Assembly: GCA_965223115.1 (NCBI GenBank)
Contig: OZ244982.1
Coordinates: forward strand, 2,480,001 to 2,544,000
Direction of reading: 5' to 3'
Length of the DNA: 64,000 nucleotides
Origin: CBDCUI01 sp965223115
GTDB taxonomy: Bacteria > Pseudomonadota > Gammaproteobacteria > UBA4575
The notes under the pieces: model-generated
Told to the model about the DNA's origin: nothing
Seen by the model: the letters and a program-made list of their open reading frames with translations, nothing else
The model's database searches: none
Part shown: one piece after another, positions 18,170 through 25,452 of the stretch
How positions within the stretch are numbered: position 1 is the stretch's first letter
Layout of the letters: each line of letters begins with the position of its first letter
Position numbers and translations under genes: made by a program

Positions 18170-18900
18170 CTACACAGACTAAACCTGATCTAACAGCAAA
18201 CAGCAATGTTGCAGAATCTAAGCCAAAACTGAGTCGTGAAGACATTGCTCGCTATTTACGTACACATAGCGACTTTTTTATGCATCATTCTGAATTAATA
18301 GAAACTCTTGCTATTCCACATGAGACTGGAGAAGCAGTTTCACTGGTTGAACGCCAAGTAGAATTACTGCGCAATAAAAATAAAGAACTAGATCGTAAGC
18401 TTCAACAACTAATTACGGTTGCTAAAGACAATGAGAGGGTAAGTCGTCGTCTACACTCAATGGCATTATCTATAGTTTCCATTAAAGGTTACGATGCGAC
18501 ATTAAGTGGTATGCAAGAACTTTTACACACAGATTTTCCAGGTACAAAGGTATATTTGAGTTTATTCGATGTCATGCCTAGCACTAATATTAAAGATTGT
18601 GACTATATTGAAGCTCCACTGCTAAAATCGAAATTAATCCAAGACCTATTTTCTAGCCGTCGTCGTGGTGTTGCATTTTTAACAAAGCGTCAAATTGAAA
18701 ATGTATTTAAACTACATGAAGGTAAAAAACCTATTCGATCTGCTGCAGCTGTAGCATTGAAGAAACAGCAGCAGCAGTTAGGAGTGCTATTTTTGGGCAG
18801 TACGGATGCAAACCGTTTTCAAAGTGGCATGGGGACTTTGTTTCTGGGTAATTTGGGTGAGATATTAGGAGCTAAACTACAGCAATTTGCAACTATTTAG
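18166..18900 (+). CDS. DUF484 family protein
   Basis: The 244-residue protein matches DUF484. After a polar N-terminus comes SREDIARYLRTHSDFFMHHSEL (typical of the family; given here for recognition only in its first residues SREDIARYLRTH), then VSLVERQVELLRNKN, a short coiled segment, and a GAF-like C-terminal half ending LGNLGEILGAKLQQFATI. It sits between dapF (4-base overlap) and xerC. Its function is unknown; in several species the gene is cotranscribed with xerC. The oddity is its 3' end: two further recoded copies of the last codons follow the stop (see the repeat entry at 18862-19002). Confidence 0.9.
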   Translation: MTTQTKPDLTANSNVAESKPKLSREDIARYLRTHSDFFMHHSELIETLAIPHETGEAVSLVERQVELLRNKNKELDRKLQQLITVAKDNERVSRRLHSMALSIVSIKGYDATLSGMQELLHTDFPGTKVYLSLFDVMPSTNIKDCDYIEAPLLKSKLIQDLFSSRRRGVAFLTKRQIENVFKLHEGKKPIRSAAAVALKKQQQQLGVLFLGSTDANRFQSGMGTLFLGNLGEILGAKLQQFATI

Positions 18901-19002
18901 TACGCCGATACTTCCTGGCGCAAAACTGCAACAATTCGCTACGATCTAAGCAAAGTAAAATTTCTTGGCGCTAAATTACAGCAGTTTACAGACAATCTTA
19001 TT
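18862..19002 (+). repeat. Three successive recoded copies of the DUF484 gene tail
   Basis: The last codons of DUF484 (18868-18900) encode GAKLQQFATI and a TAG stop. Starting 49 bases later, 18917-18949 encodes exactly GAKLQQFATI plus a TAA stop, in another frame. Starting 50 bases after that, 18967-18990 encodes GAKLQQFT. Copy 1 and copy 2 differ at the third base of most codons (GGA/GGC, GCT/GCA, CTA/CTG, CAG/CAA, TTT/TTC, GCA/GCT, ACT/ACG, ATT/ATC, TAG/TAA) with no amino-acid change. Short flanking similarity (ILG, ILPG, FLG) extends upstream of each. The rest of 18901-19198 holds no ORF that I can support. Confidence 0.8.
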
Positions 19003-19198
19003 AAAAAATGTAAAGCTAAGAGCACAATAACTTGTTGTCATTTGGAATTAAATAAAAGTTCTTACTATCACACAAAAGTATTTTATATCCGTTTGCCTTG
19101 TGACAATGTATTTTTGTCGTAATTATTTAGGTATAAATTTCCATCTAAGCGTAATTAATGATAACTTAACTACAACTTAAATATCTTTAAGTGTGTTT

Positions 19199-20146
19199 AT
19201 GGCAACCATAACAAGTCCTGCAACTACTCAAGAGCTTCTTAATAGATATCTGCGTTATTTACATGATGAACGTAGGTACTCTACCGCAACGCTAGAAAGC
19301 TATCAGCGTGACATCCTTCAATTTATAGAATTTCTGCAAGCAATTAATGTAATGGATTGCTGTGAGGTAGATAGTTTGCACGTTAGAAACTTTGCTGGTT
19401 CGCGTCGTCGTCGAGGTGTGTCGGCACGAAGTCTGCATCGTTGTTTGAGTGCAATTAGAGGATTTTATAATTACTTGCAGCGTGAAGATTTAGTGGAAAA
19501 TAATCCTGTATCGGATGTAAGTGCGCCCAGTATTGAAAAGAAATTACCTGAGCTATTAGATGTTGATGAAATCAATCGCTTATTAACAGAAGGTCCGCAA
19601 AACCCACTTAAATTACGTGACCATGCCATGATGGAATTAATGTATTCATCTGGCTTGCGTTTGGCCGAATTAGTAAATCTAAACTTAGATATGGTTGACT
19701 TAGCGCAGGGCCAAGTCCATGTACTAGGTAAAGGTAATAAATCGCGCTACCTACCCATAGGTTCAGAAGCTTGTAAAGTATTAAGGAGATGGTTAGACGC
19801 ACGCCCAAATATCGCAGCAGAAAATGAAATAGCTGTTTTCGTTAATAATCGAGGTAAACGTTTATCACCACGGGCTGTGCAACAACGCATGGCTCAGTTA
19901 GGCCGAGAGCAAGGCTTAGAAAAACACATCCACCCACATATGTTGCGGCATTCATTTGCTAGTCACTTACTTGAATCCAGTGGTGATCTTAGAGCTGTGC
20001 AAGAAATGCTAGGACACGCTGATATCAGCACTACGCAAATTTATACTCATTTAGACTTTCAGCATTTAGCACAGGTTTACGATCGAGCACATCCTCGCGC
20101 CAAAAAGGCACATCAAGCAAAAGAGCCTTCAATCGACGACGAATAA
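19199..20146 (+). CDS. xerC: Site-specific tyrosine recombinase XerC
   Basis: The protein resolves chromosome dimers at dif together with XerD and FtsK. The catalytic set is complete when numbered from ATG 19199 (315 residues): Arg154 in SSGLRLAELVNL, Lys178 in LGKGNKSRYLP, His247 and Arg250 in HPHMLRHSFASH, His273 in LGHADISTTQ and nucleophile Tyr282 in IYTHLDFQHL. The SAM-like N-terminal domain (ELLNRYLRYLHDERRYS) is present. A GTG at 19193 is an alternative start two residues earlier; neither has a strong ribosome site. The gene follows DUF484 after a 298-base gap. The rest of the DUF484-xerC order is the standard one, so this is the housekeeping recombinase and not an element integrase. 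Confidence 0.95.
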   Translation: MATITSPATTQELLNRYLRYLHDERRYSTATLESYQRDILQFIEFLQAINVMDCCEVDSLHVRNFAGSRRRRGVSARSLHRCLSAIRGFYNYLQREDLVENNPVSDVSAPSIEKKLPELLDVDEINRLLTEGPQNPLKLRDHAMMELMYSSGLRLAELVNLNLDMVDLAQGQVHVLGKGNKSRYLPIGSEACKVLRRWLDARPNIAAENEIAVFVNNRGKRLSPRAVQQRMAQLGREQGLEKHIHPHMLRHSFASHLLESSGDLRAVQEMLGHADISTTQIYTHLDFQHLAQVYDRAHPRAKKAHQAKEPSIDDE

Positions 20147-20194
20147 GCCACACTTTTGATCTAGTAATAGGTATCTAATAAATTTTAATCCAGT

Positions 20195-20224
20195 CTTGAA
20201 AAAGATTGGGTCTATCCTCATGTA
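20195..20224 (+). promoter_or_regulatory. Sigma-32 (heat-shock) promoter for hslVU
   Basis: CTTGAAA at 20195-20201 is followed after 14 bases by CCTCATGTA at 20216-20224. The sigma-32 consensus is CTTGAAA, a 12-15-base spacer, then CCCCATNTA, so only one base of the -10 element differs. It lies 46 bases before the hslV start codon, the expected place for the heat-shock promoter of this operon. Confidence 0.85.
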
Positions 20225-20269
20225 CAATACTTAATAACTTACGCAAAATAAATCAACCAACTTATAAAA

Positions 20270-20803
20270 ATGGAACAATTTAAAGGTACCACAATCGTAT
20301 CTGTACGCAGAAATGGAAAAGTAGCCCTAGGTGGAGATGGCCAGGTTTCACTTGGCAATACCATTATGAAAGGTAATGCACGCAAAATACGTCGTTTGTA
20401 TAACGATAATGTTATTGCAGGTTTTGCCGGCGGTACTGCAGATGCATTCACTTTGTTCGAACGTTTTGAGGCCAAGCTTGAGGAGCACAACGGTCAATTA
20501 GCACGAGCAGCGGTGGAGCTTGCAAAAGACTGGCGTACTGATCGTATGCTGCGCAGGCTTGAAGCGTTGTTAGCTGTAGCGAATGAATCTACTTCATTAA
20601 TTATTTCGGGTAATGGTGATGTGATTGAACCTGAAGATTCGTTAGTTGCAATTGGATCAGGTGGGCCTTTTGCGCAAGCTGCAGCCAGGGCAATGCTGGA
20701 CAATACTGATTTAGGAGCAAATGAAATTGTAGAAAAAGCATTACATATTGCAGCTAGCATTTGTATTTATACCAACACAAATATCTCCATTGAAGAGTTA
20801 TAA
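20270..20803 (+). CDS. hslV: ATP-dependent protease proteolytic subunit HslV
   Basis: The 177-residue N-terminal-nucleophile peptidase forms two hexamer rings inside the HslUV protease. The active-site threonine is Thr7: the protein begins MEQFKG and continues TTIVSVRRNG, so a six-residue propeptide must be removed, unlike E. coli HslV where only Met precedes the Thr. Other conserved stretches are GNTIMKGNARKIRRLY, VIAGFAGGTADAFTLFE, KDWRTDRMLRRLEALL and GNGDVIEPED. It is 24 bases upstream of hslU and 46 bases downstream of a sigma-32-type promoter. Confidence 0.97.
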   Translation: MEQFKGTTIVSVRRNGKVALGGDGQVSLGNTIMKGNARKIRRLYNDNVIAGFAGGTADAFTLFERFEAKLEEHNGQLARAAVELAKDWRTDRMLRRLEALLAVANESTSLIISGNGDVIEPEDSLVAIGSGGPFAQAAARAMLDNTDLGANEIVEKALHIAASICIYTNTNISIEEL

Positions 20804-20827
20804 CTTTTTACAGGGTAGTAGATTTAG

Positions 20828-22156
20828 ATGTCTAACATGACTCCACGAGAGATCGTTCAAGAGCTCGATAAACATATCATTGGTCAAGATGAAGCTAAGC
20901 GTGCTGTTGCCATAGCGTTACGTAATCGTTGGCGCCGACAGCAATTATCAGAAGAGTTGCGTGTAGAAGTAACACCAAAAAATATTTTAATGATGGGTCC
21001 TACAGGTGTAGGTAAGACTGAAATTGCGCGGCGCTTAGCGCGCCTAGCCAATGCGCCATTTATAAAAGTAGAAGCAACAAAATTTACTGAGGTGGGTTAT
21101 GTAGGCAAAGAAGTAGATTCGATTATCCGAGATCTGGTTGACACTTCAGTCAAGATGACACGTGAAATAGAAAAGGAAAAAGTGCGTTTTCGTGCCGAAG
21201 AAGCGGCTGAAGAACGTATATTGGATGTGTTAGTTCCGCCGCGAGTTGACTCTTTGGCAGATGAAAAAAATGAATTCGCTAGTGAAACACGTCAAAAGTT
21301 TCGCAAAAGGTTGCGTGAAGGTGAATTAAACGATACTGAAGTAGAAATCGATGTGGCTGCCATGCCGGTGGGTGTAGAAATTATGACACCACCAGGTATG
21401 GAAGAAATGGCAAGCCAATTACAAGGTATGTTTCAAAATTTCAATACCGGTAAAAAGAAAACTAGGAAAATGCGCATAGAAGAAGCAATGAAACTGTTAA
21501 CGGATGAAGAGGCGCATAAACTGGTAAATGAAGAAGAATTAAAAACAAATGCGTTAGAAAACGTCGAGCAAAATGGTATCGTATTTTTAGATGAGATCGA
21601 TAAAGTGGCTAAACGCGGTGAAACCAGCGGTGCTGATGTATCGCGGGAAGGCGTGCAACGTGATTTATTGCCTTTAGTGGAAGGTTGTACCATCAACACT
21701 AAATACGGCATGGTAAAAACAGACCATATTTTGTTTATTGCTTCTGGTGCATTTCATGTTTCTAAACCTTCAGACCTCATTCCAGAATTACAAGGGCGTT
21801 TGCCGATTCGGGTAGAGCTGAAAGCATTATCCACAGATGATTTTGTACGCATCTTAACTGAGCCAGATGCATCATTGACGGAACAATACACGGCATTGTT
21901 AGCCACAGAAGGCGTAACACTTAACTTTGCCGAAGACGGCGTACGTAAAGTTGCACAAATTGCACATGATGTTAATGAATCGACAGAGAACATAGGTGCA
22001 CGTAGGCTGCATACTGTAATGGAACGTTTGCTTGAAAGCATTTCATTTGCAGCACCAGATGAAAGTGGTAAAGCAGTGACTGTGAATGAATCTTATGTTG
22101 ATGAGAACATTGGTGAATTAATCAAAGATGAAGACTTGTCCAGATATATTTTATGA
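20828..22156 (+). CDS. hslU: ATP-dependent protease ATPase subunit HslU
   Basis: The 442-residue AAA+ unfoldase works with HslV. The Walker A motif is GPTGVGKT (residues 57-64), the pore-loop GYVG is at 90-93, Walker B is IVFLDEIDK, and sensor/box VII residues lie in PELQGRLPIRVELK. The I domain (about 110-240) and the C-terminal tail EDLSRYIL, which inserts into HslV, are present. The length equals that of typical HslU (about 440). It shares the operon and the heat-shock promoter with hslV. Confidence 0.98.
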   Translation: MSNMTPREIVQELDKHIIGQDEAKRAVAIALRNRWRRQQLSEELRVEVTPKNILMMGPTGVGKTEIARRLARLANAPFIKVEATKFTEVGYVGKEVDSIIRDLVDTSVKMTREIEKEKVRFRAEEAAEERILDVLVPPRVDSLADEKNEFASETRQKFRKRLREGELNDTEVEIDVAAMPVGVEIMTPPGMEEMASQLQGMFQNFNTGKKKTRKMRIEEAMKLLTDEEAHKLVNEEELKTNALENVEQNGIVFLDEIDKVAKRGETSGADVSREGVQRDLLPLVEGCTINTKYGMVKTDHILFIASGAFHVSKPSDLIPELQGRLPIRVELKALSTDDFVRILTEPDASLTEQYTALLATEGVTLNFAEDGVRKVAQIAHDVNESTENIGARRLHTVMERLLESISFAAPDESGKAVTVNESYVDENIGELIKDEDLSRYIL

Positions 22157-22322
22157 GCAAGGAACTTTGATATGTCTTTGTGTTTCACTATAAGAGTTTT
22201 GCAAAATACTTATTTACGCATAGGTAAACTCTGCTTTTTAGAAATTTTTTTACCACATCTACAAACATGTCAAAGCTATTTTATGTCAAGTGCAAGGCAA
22301 AATCTCCAGGGTTATTATTGTT

Positions 22323-22688
22323 ATGGCTAAAGCAATCCCAACAAATATTCAACTCCATCAAAAATCTAAAATTTTGGAAATCGATTTTGATGACGGTCAG
22401 CACTTTGAGTTAAGTTGCGAATATTTGCGCACTCACTCACCTTCTGCAGAAGTTGCAGGTCACGGCCCTGGGCAAGAAGTGCTTCAGGTTGGTAAGGAAG
22501 ATGTAAATATTACTGCAATTAATCCAGTTGGAAATTATGCTGTTCAACTTGTGTTTGATGATAATCATGATACTGGAATCTATTCTTGGGATCATTTGTA
22601 TGATTTAGGGGTTAACAAAGAAGCAAACTGGCAAAATTATTTAGAGAGGTTGGAAGCAGCTGGCCATGTCAGAAAAGCTGCTGAGTGA
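22323..22688 (+). CDS. DUF971 domain protein
   Basis: The 121-residue product (from ATG 22323) is a stand-alone DUF971 domain, the module also found at the N-terminus of gamma-butyrobetaine hydroxylase. Typical pieces are LEIDFDDGQHFELSCEYLR, SPSAEVAGHGPG and IYSWDHLYDLG. An upstream in-frame start at 22290 would add eleven residues that do not look like the family, so I prefer 22323, although its ribosome site is weak. In many gammaproteobacteria this gene lies between hslU and ubiE; here the ubiE block is about 6.4 kb further on. Confidence 0.9.
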   Translation: MAKAIPTNIQLHQKSKILEIDFDDGQHFELSCEYLRTHSPSAEVAGHGPGQEVLQVGKEDVNITAINPVGNYAVQLVFDDNHDTGIYSWDHLYDLGVNKEANWQNYLERLEAAGHVRKAAE

Positions 22689-22844
22689 TCGTTATTCTTT
22701 TTACTTCCTTTGTTTTTAGGATTGATTAGGTGGGGTTAGCCCAAAGAATATCTTTCTTAACAGAATAACTTTAATTAATCTGCAATCAATTGTTTGTAAA
22801 ACCTGTCTAGATTATTGAAGTAAGTAAACATATTGGGGTTATCC

Positions 22845-23132
22845 ATGAAAATTTTTATGAGAGTGATTTTGTTGATTAGTCTAATTACATCTACTGTGGC
22901 TTATGCCGTAACCAAAGCCCCAGATGACATAGTTACGAAAAAAGATATTAAAAACTGTCTTAAACACCTAAGAAAAACAGAGGACTTTTTATATCCAAAC
23001 AGCTTAAAAGTAGAGGATGCACATTATGAGGTTGAAGGTTTGAAAATAACGCTAACACTAAGCATAAGCCAAAAAACAGAATATGGAGGCAATGCTGGTA
23101 TACAAGAAAAAAGTTGTGTGCTTGATAAATAA
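22845..23132 (+). CDS. Small secreted protein, unknown
   Basis: From ATG 22845 the product has 95 residues, starting with a clear Sec signal peptide (MKIFMRVILLISLITSTVAYA, cut probably after AYA). A GGGG ribosome site lies about 8 bases upstream. The mature part is hydrophilic, with two cysteines (in KNCLKHL and KSCVLDK) that could form a disulfide bridge, and a beta-rich segment (LKITLTLSISQ). I do not recognise the family. It is the first gene of the accessory stretch between DUF971 and ubiE. Confidence 0.65.
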   Translation: MKIFMRVILLISLITSTVAYAVTKAPDDIVTKKDIKNCLKHLRKTEDFLYPNSLKVEDAHYEVEGLKITLTLSISQKTEYGGNAGIQEKSCVLDK

Positions 23133-23228
23133 AGCTTAAAAAAATATTTAGGATGATCTAATAGAAGTGTGACATGAGAGAAAGGTTGCTGAACGATTTA
23201 TTAAACTATCAGTATAATCAATTTTAGA

Positions 23229-23247
23229 ATGTCCACTTTCGGCCATT
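23229..23247. repeat. Island repeat, copy 1 (left half)
   Basis: ATGTCCACTTTCGGCCAT matches the left arm and centre of the repeat family found in this island (arms ATGTCCGCT and AGCGGACAT around a TTCGGCCAA-like centre). The right arm is not preserved. It lies between the 95-residue secreted protein and the stop of the NTF2-like gene. Confidence 0.55.
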
Positions 23248-23261
23248 TAAAATATGCAGTT

Positions 23262-23660
23262 CTATTTTAATTGAGAGAATAAGTACTCCGGGTCAAAATA
23301 ACCTCTAACTTTCTTTACTTTCCCATTTTCAACTGTAATAAAATCGCAACCCGGTAAAGTAATTTTTCTATTTGTTGGCTGAAAATCGCCAACAGGCCCT
23401 TTATGTGTTCCAAATAATAGCCATGGGGCTGCAACCATGCCATTACTCGCGACGATGTTACTAATTAATTCCAATTTCAAATCAGGAAATGCAGCGAAAA
23501 GTGAGTTCGCGTAATCTGCATACGCTTGACCTGATAAATTTTCACCACCCACTGGATCACTATAAGTACCATCTGGAGTTAACGAATCTAAAATTGCATT
23601 AGTGTCATGACTGTCCCACGCATCGAAGTAAGCTTTGACCGCTTCATTGGGTGAATTCAT
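23262..23660 (-). CDS. NTF2-like/SnoaL-type (ester cyclase-like) protein
   Basis: The 132-residue protein has the SnoaL/NTF2-like cone fold pattern: AVKAYFDAWDSHDTNAILDSL at the N-terminus (first part AVKAYFDAWDSHD), ALTPDGTYSDPVGG-like LTPDGTYSDPVGGENLSG, and a strand-rich second half ending KVRGYFDPEYLFSQL. Members bind or transform small hydrophobic ligands, but this sequence does not reveal the ligand. An AGGAGG-like site (complement of cctcct at 23663-23668) precedes the start. It is a lone gene on the minus strand flanked by island repeats. Confidence 0.82.
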   Translation of the reverse strand: MNSPNEAVKAYFDAWDSHDTNAILDSLTPDGTYSDPVGGENLSGQAYADYANSLFAAFPDLKLELISNIVASNGMVAAPWLLFGTHKGPVGDFQPTNRKITLPGCDFITVENGKVKKVRGYFDPEYLFSQLK

Positions 23661-23730
23661 AGTTCCTCCTAATAACTATACAGTTTAGTTTCATAATTCA
23701 TTGAATCCAGCCTAGATAATTTTGAAAAGT

Positions 23731-23757
23731 ATCTGCTTTAGGCCAATAGCGGTCATT
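23731..23757. repeat. Island repeat, copy 2
   Basis: The sequence CTGCTTTAGGCCAATAG followed by CGGTCATT matches the centre and right arm of the island repeat with a few changes. It lies in the gap upstream of the NTF2-like gene and downstream of the VIT gene; no ORF is supported in the rest of 23661-23879. Confidence 0.65.
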
Positions 23758-23879
23758 GAGCTGATATATTTTTAAGTAACCAAAACACTATAAGTATGTA
23801 TTTATAAGCATGTATTTAATCTTTAAGACTTAAAGACTATACAATCCGAGCATGAATTAAGCTTAATTTATTTAACATG

Positions 23880-24455
23880 CTAAGAAGCTACTAAGAATAT
23901 TAATCCCGCTGTAAGGACTGCAATTGTAAGAGTTCGTAACCCAGACCATAGCCAAAAGGCACCACTAATACGGCCTAAAAATACACCTAACAAAAATAGC
24001 ATACCAAATGCTAGATACAAGGCCATTTCTAATGCATCAAAGGGTAATTCTAATGACAGCGTAGAGGCCCATATCGGCGAAATAATTATTAATGAAATAA
24101 TAAATGGTGAAAGGCTATTAACTACAGCAGTTGCAAACGGAAACATCCTGGATGCTTGACCGTACGCGGAGCTATCTAGATCTTTTACCATTGCTTGTTC
24201 TAATTCACTGAGTTGTTTTTTCTGTTCAGCGGACTCACTTATATATGCACTAGTGAGGCCACTCATCCCAAGAGCAATAGCAGCGCCAAAACATGCATTC
24301 ATTACGATAACTAAGTTCGCCAATTCGCTCATATAAAATCCGACGATTATGCCTAACATCGTAAGCGCACCATCAAAACCATTCACAACAAAGTACCGAC
24401 GCAAAATACTTTGTGAGCGAGTAATCTTAAATAGTAAAGGCAATTGCTTGAACAT
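23880..24455 (-). CDS. VIT1/CCC1-family membrane transporter
   Basis: The 191-residue membrane protein has about five hydrophobic helices. The first carries the family-type motif RRYFVVNGFDGALTMLGIIVGF, of which NGFDGALTMLGIIVGF corresponds to the NDGLVTTFGLVAG-like metal-site helix of VIT/CCC1 proteins. A second helix contains GAAIALGMSGLTSAYIS with a following acidic stretch (ESAEQKKQLSELE). The family moves Fe2+ or Mn2+ out of the cytosol. It is shorter than most bacterial members and closest to the archaeal type that is encoded with DUF211. The DUF211 gene is 25 bases upstream. Metal specificity is inference. Confidence 0.75.
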   Translation of the reverse strand: MFKQLPLLFKITRSQSILRRYFVVNGFDGALTMLGIIVGFYMSELANLVIVMNACFGAAIALGMSGLTSAYISESAEQKKQLSELEQAMVKDLDSSAYGQASRMFPFATAVVNSLSPFIISLIIISPIWASTLSLELPFDALEMALYLAFGMLFLLGVFLGRISGAFWLWSGLRTLTIAVLTAGLIFLVAS

Positions 24456-24480
24456 ATTTTCTAATTATAAAGATCTCTAT

Positions 24481-24744
24481 TTAATTAGATTCGTTTATTA
24501 CTTCTACATTATCAATACTGTGAACTGAACCACCTAAATTTGAAATTACTTCTTCAATAACTTCATATTCTAGATTCTCACCCTCAATGAGAATGACAAC
24601 TGACTCCGTTTTTTCGTCTACTTCATCAACAGTTAGCTCTACTCTAGCACCAGGTGTTTTTTCTGCAATAGCAGAAGCAAACTCTAAACTATCTGGTTGG
24701 TGTGGCTTTAATACGTCAAGAATAATACTTTTAATGGATACCAT
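24481..24744 (-). CDS. DUF211 family protein
   Basis: The 87-residue protein fits DUF211: it begins MVSIKSIILDVLKPHQPDSL and continues with LEFASAIAEKTPGARVEL, VDEVDEKTESVVILIEGENL and EVIEEVISNLGGSVHSIDNV, an ACT/ferredoxin-like alternating beta-alpha pattern. The family is best known from archaea, where it often stands next to VIT-like membrane proteins, the same pairing as here (25-base gap). No function is established; a regulatory or metal-linked role is inferred from the pairing. Confidence 0.82.
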   Translation of the reverse strand: MVSIKSIILDVLKPHQPDSLEFASAIAEKTPGARVELTVDEVDEKTESVVILIEGENLEYEVIEEVISNLGGSVHSIDNVEVINESN

Positions 24745-24947
24745 GTTTCACCAATAATTTATCCTCTATATGTTTAAACTTAACATCACCTGCAAGAAGT
24801 ATAGTTTAGACTACTTACGTGTGAATGTGTCAAACTGATATCAAGTTGAACGCTTAAAATAAAAGTTATTGGACTCGCAATACTTATGTTGCCTTTAGGG
24901 ATTATAACTTGCTTTTGCATATTGATATGCAATTCATAATTTATTTG

Positions 24948-24994
24948 ATGTCTGCTTTGGGTTGAGGTGGCAGCCAAAAGCAGTCATAGACATT
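24948..24994. repeat. Island repeat, copy 3 (enlarged centre)
   Basis: ATGTCTGCTTTGGGTTG at the left and GCCAAAAGCAG, then ACATT, at the right form the two arms of the island repeat, separated by a longer centre than in other copies. It lies in the 252-base gap between the DUF211 gene and the GDT1-like gene, and I see nothing else supportable in that gap. Confidence 0.6.
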
Positions 24995-24996
24995 AG

Positions 24997-25278
24997 CTAC
25001 AAATTTATGCTTTGATATAATGTATAAGCGCCTAGAAAAATAAAACCTATGCCCGCAATAAAGTGAAGGTATTTTTCATTTACATAATTTGCAACAAATC
25101 CTCCAGCTAATACACCTATCGCAGATGTTAAAATCAGTGCAAGGGACGCACCTAGAAATATTGTAAATTTACTTACATCTGTATCTGCTGCAAATAGTAA
25201 AGTAGCGAGCTGCGTTTTGTCGCCAAGTTCCGCAATAAAAATAACGCTAAATACAGTGAGAAGAATTTTTAGATCCAT
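24997..25278 (-). CDS. UPF0016/GDT1-type cation transporter, single-domain
   Basis: The 93-residue membrane protein has three helices and the family motif ELGDKTQ at residues 17-23 (IAELGDKTQLATLLFA). The UPF0016 (TMEM165/GDT1/MneA) family exchanges Mn2+ or Ca2+ for protons. Most bacterial members carry two copies of this unit in about 190 residues; this protein has one, so it would have to work as a dimer or with a partner. No second copy is seen in the window. It is close to the DUF211-VIT pair, which suggests a metal-handling group. Confidence 0.85.
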   Translation of the reverse strand: MDLKILLTVFSVIFIAELGDKTQLATLLFAADTDVSKFTIFLGASLALILTSAIGVLAGGFVANYVNEKYLHFIAGIGFIFLGAYTLYQSINL

Positions 25279-25337
25279 ATTTATAATTGTTTATGAAGAT
25301 TTAAAAGTCATCGTAAGTTGAAAAGCTTAAAACCTAC

Positions 25338-25366
25338 ATGCCCACTTTGGGTCGTTAGCGGACATT
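25338..25366. repeat. Island repeat, copy 4
   Basis: ATGCCCACTTTGGGTCG followed by TTAGCGGACATT is a nearly full copy: arms ATGCCCACT and AGCGGACAT pair with two mismatches. It is 60 bases upstream of the GDT1-like start codon. Confidence 0.75.
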
Positions 25367-25410
25367 TTGAACGTGTATGTGATTGATTCCAACCTGTTTC
25401 ATCCTAATTT

Positions 25411-25439
25411 ACGTCACCTTTCGGCCAATAGCAGACATT
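25411..25439. repeat. Island repeat, copy 5
   Basis: ACGTCACCTTTCGGCC followed by AATAGCAGACATT aligns over its full length with the family (about 25 of 29 positions). It lies just after the stop of the HxlR gene, 45 bases from copy 4. Confidence 0.7.
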
Positions 25440-25452
25440 TATGATTTAAGTA

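Noticed and set aside
18900..19192. A small gene encoded by the third DUF484 tail copy
   Set aside because: The frame has no credible start codon with a ribosome site; it is better explained as a gene-end remnant.
19199..20146. Tyrosine recombinase next to duplicated gene tail as an integrative-element integrase
   Set aside because: Length, motifs and the dapF-DUF484-xerC order identify the housekeeping XerC; no element genes or cargo follow.
24786..24977. 63-residue minus-strand frame in the DUF211-GDT1 gap
   Set aside because: No ribosome site, no family resemblance, and it overlaps a repeat copy.
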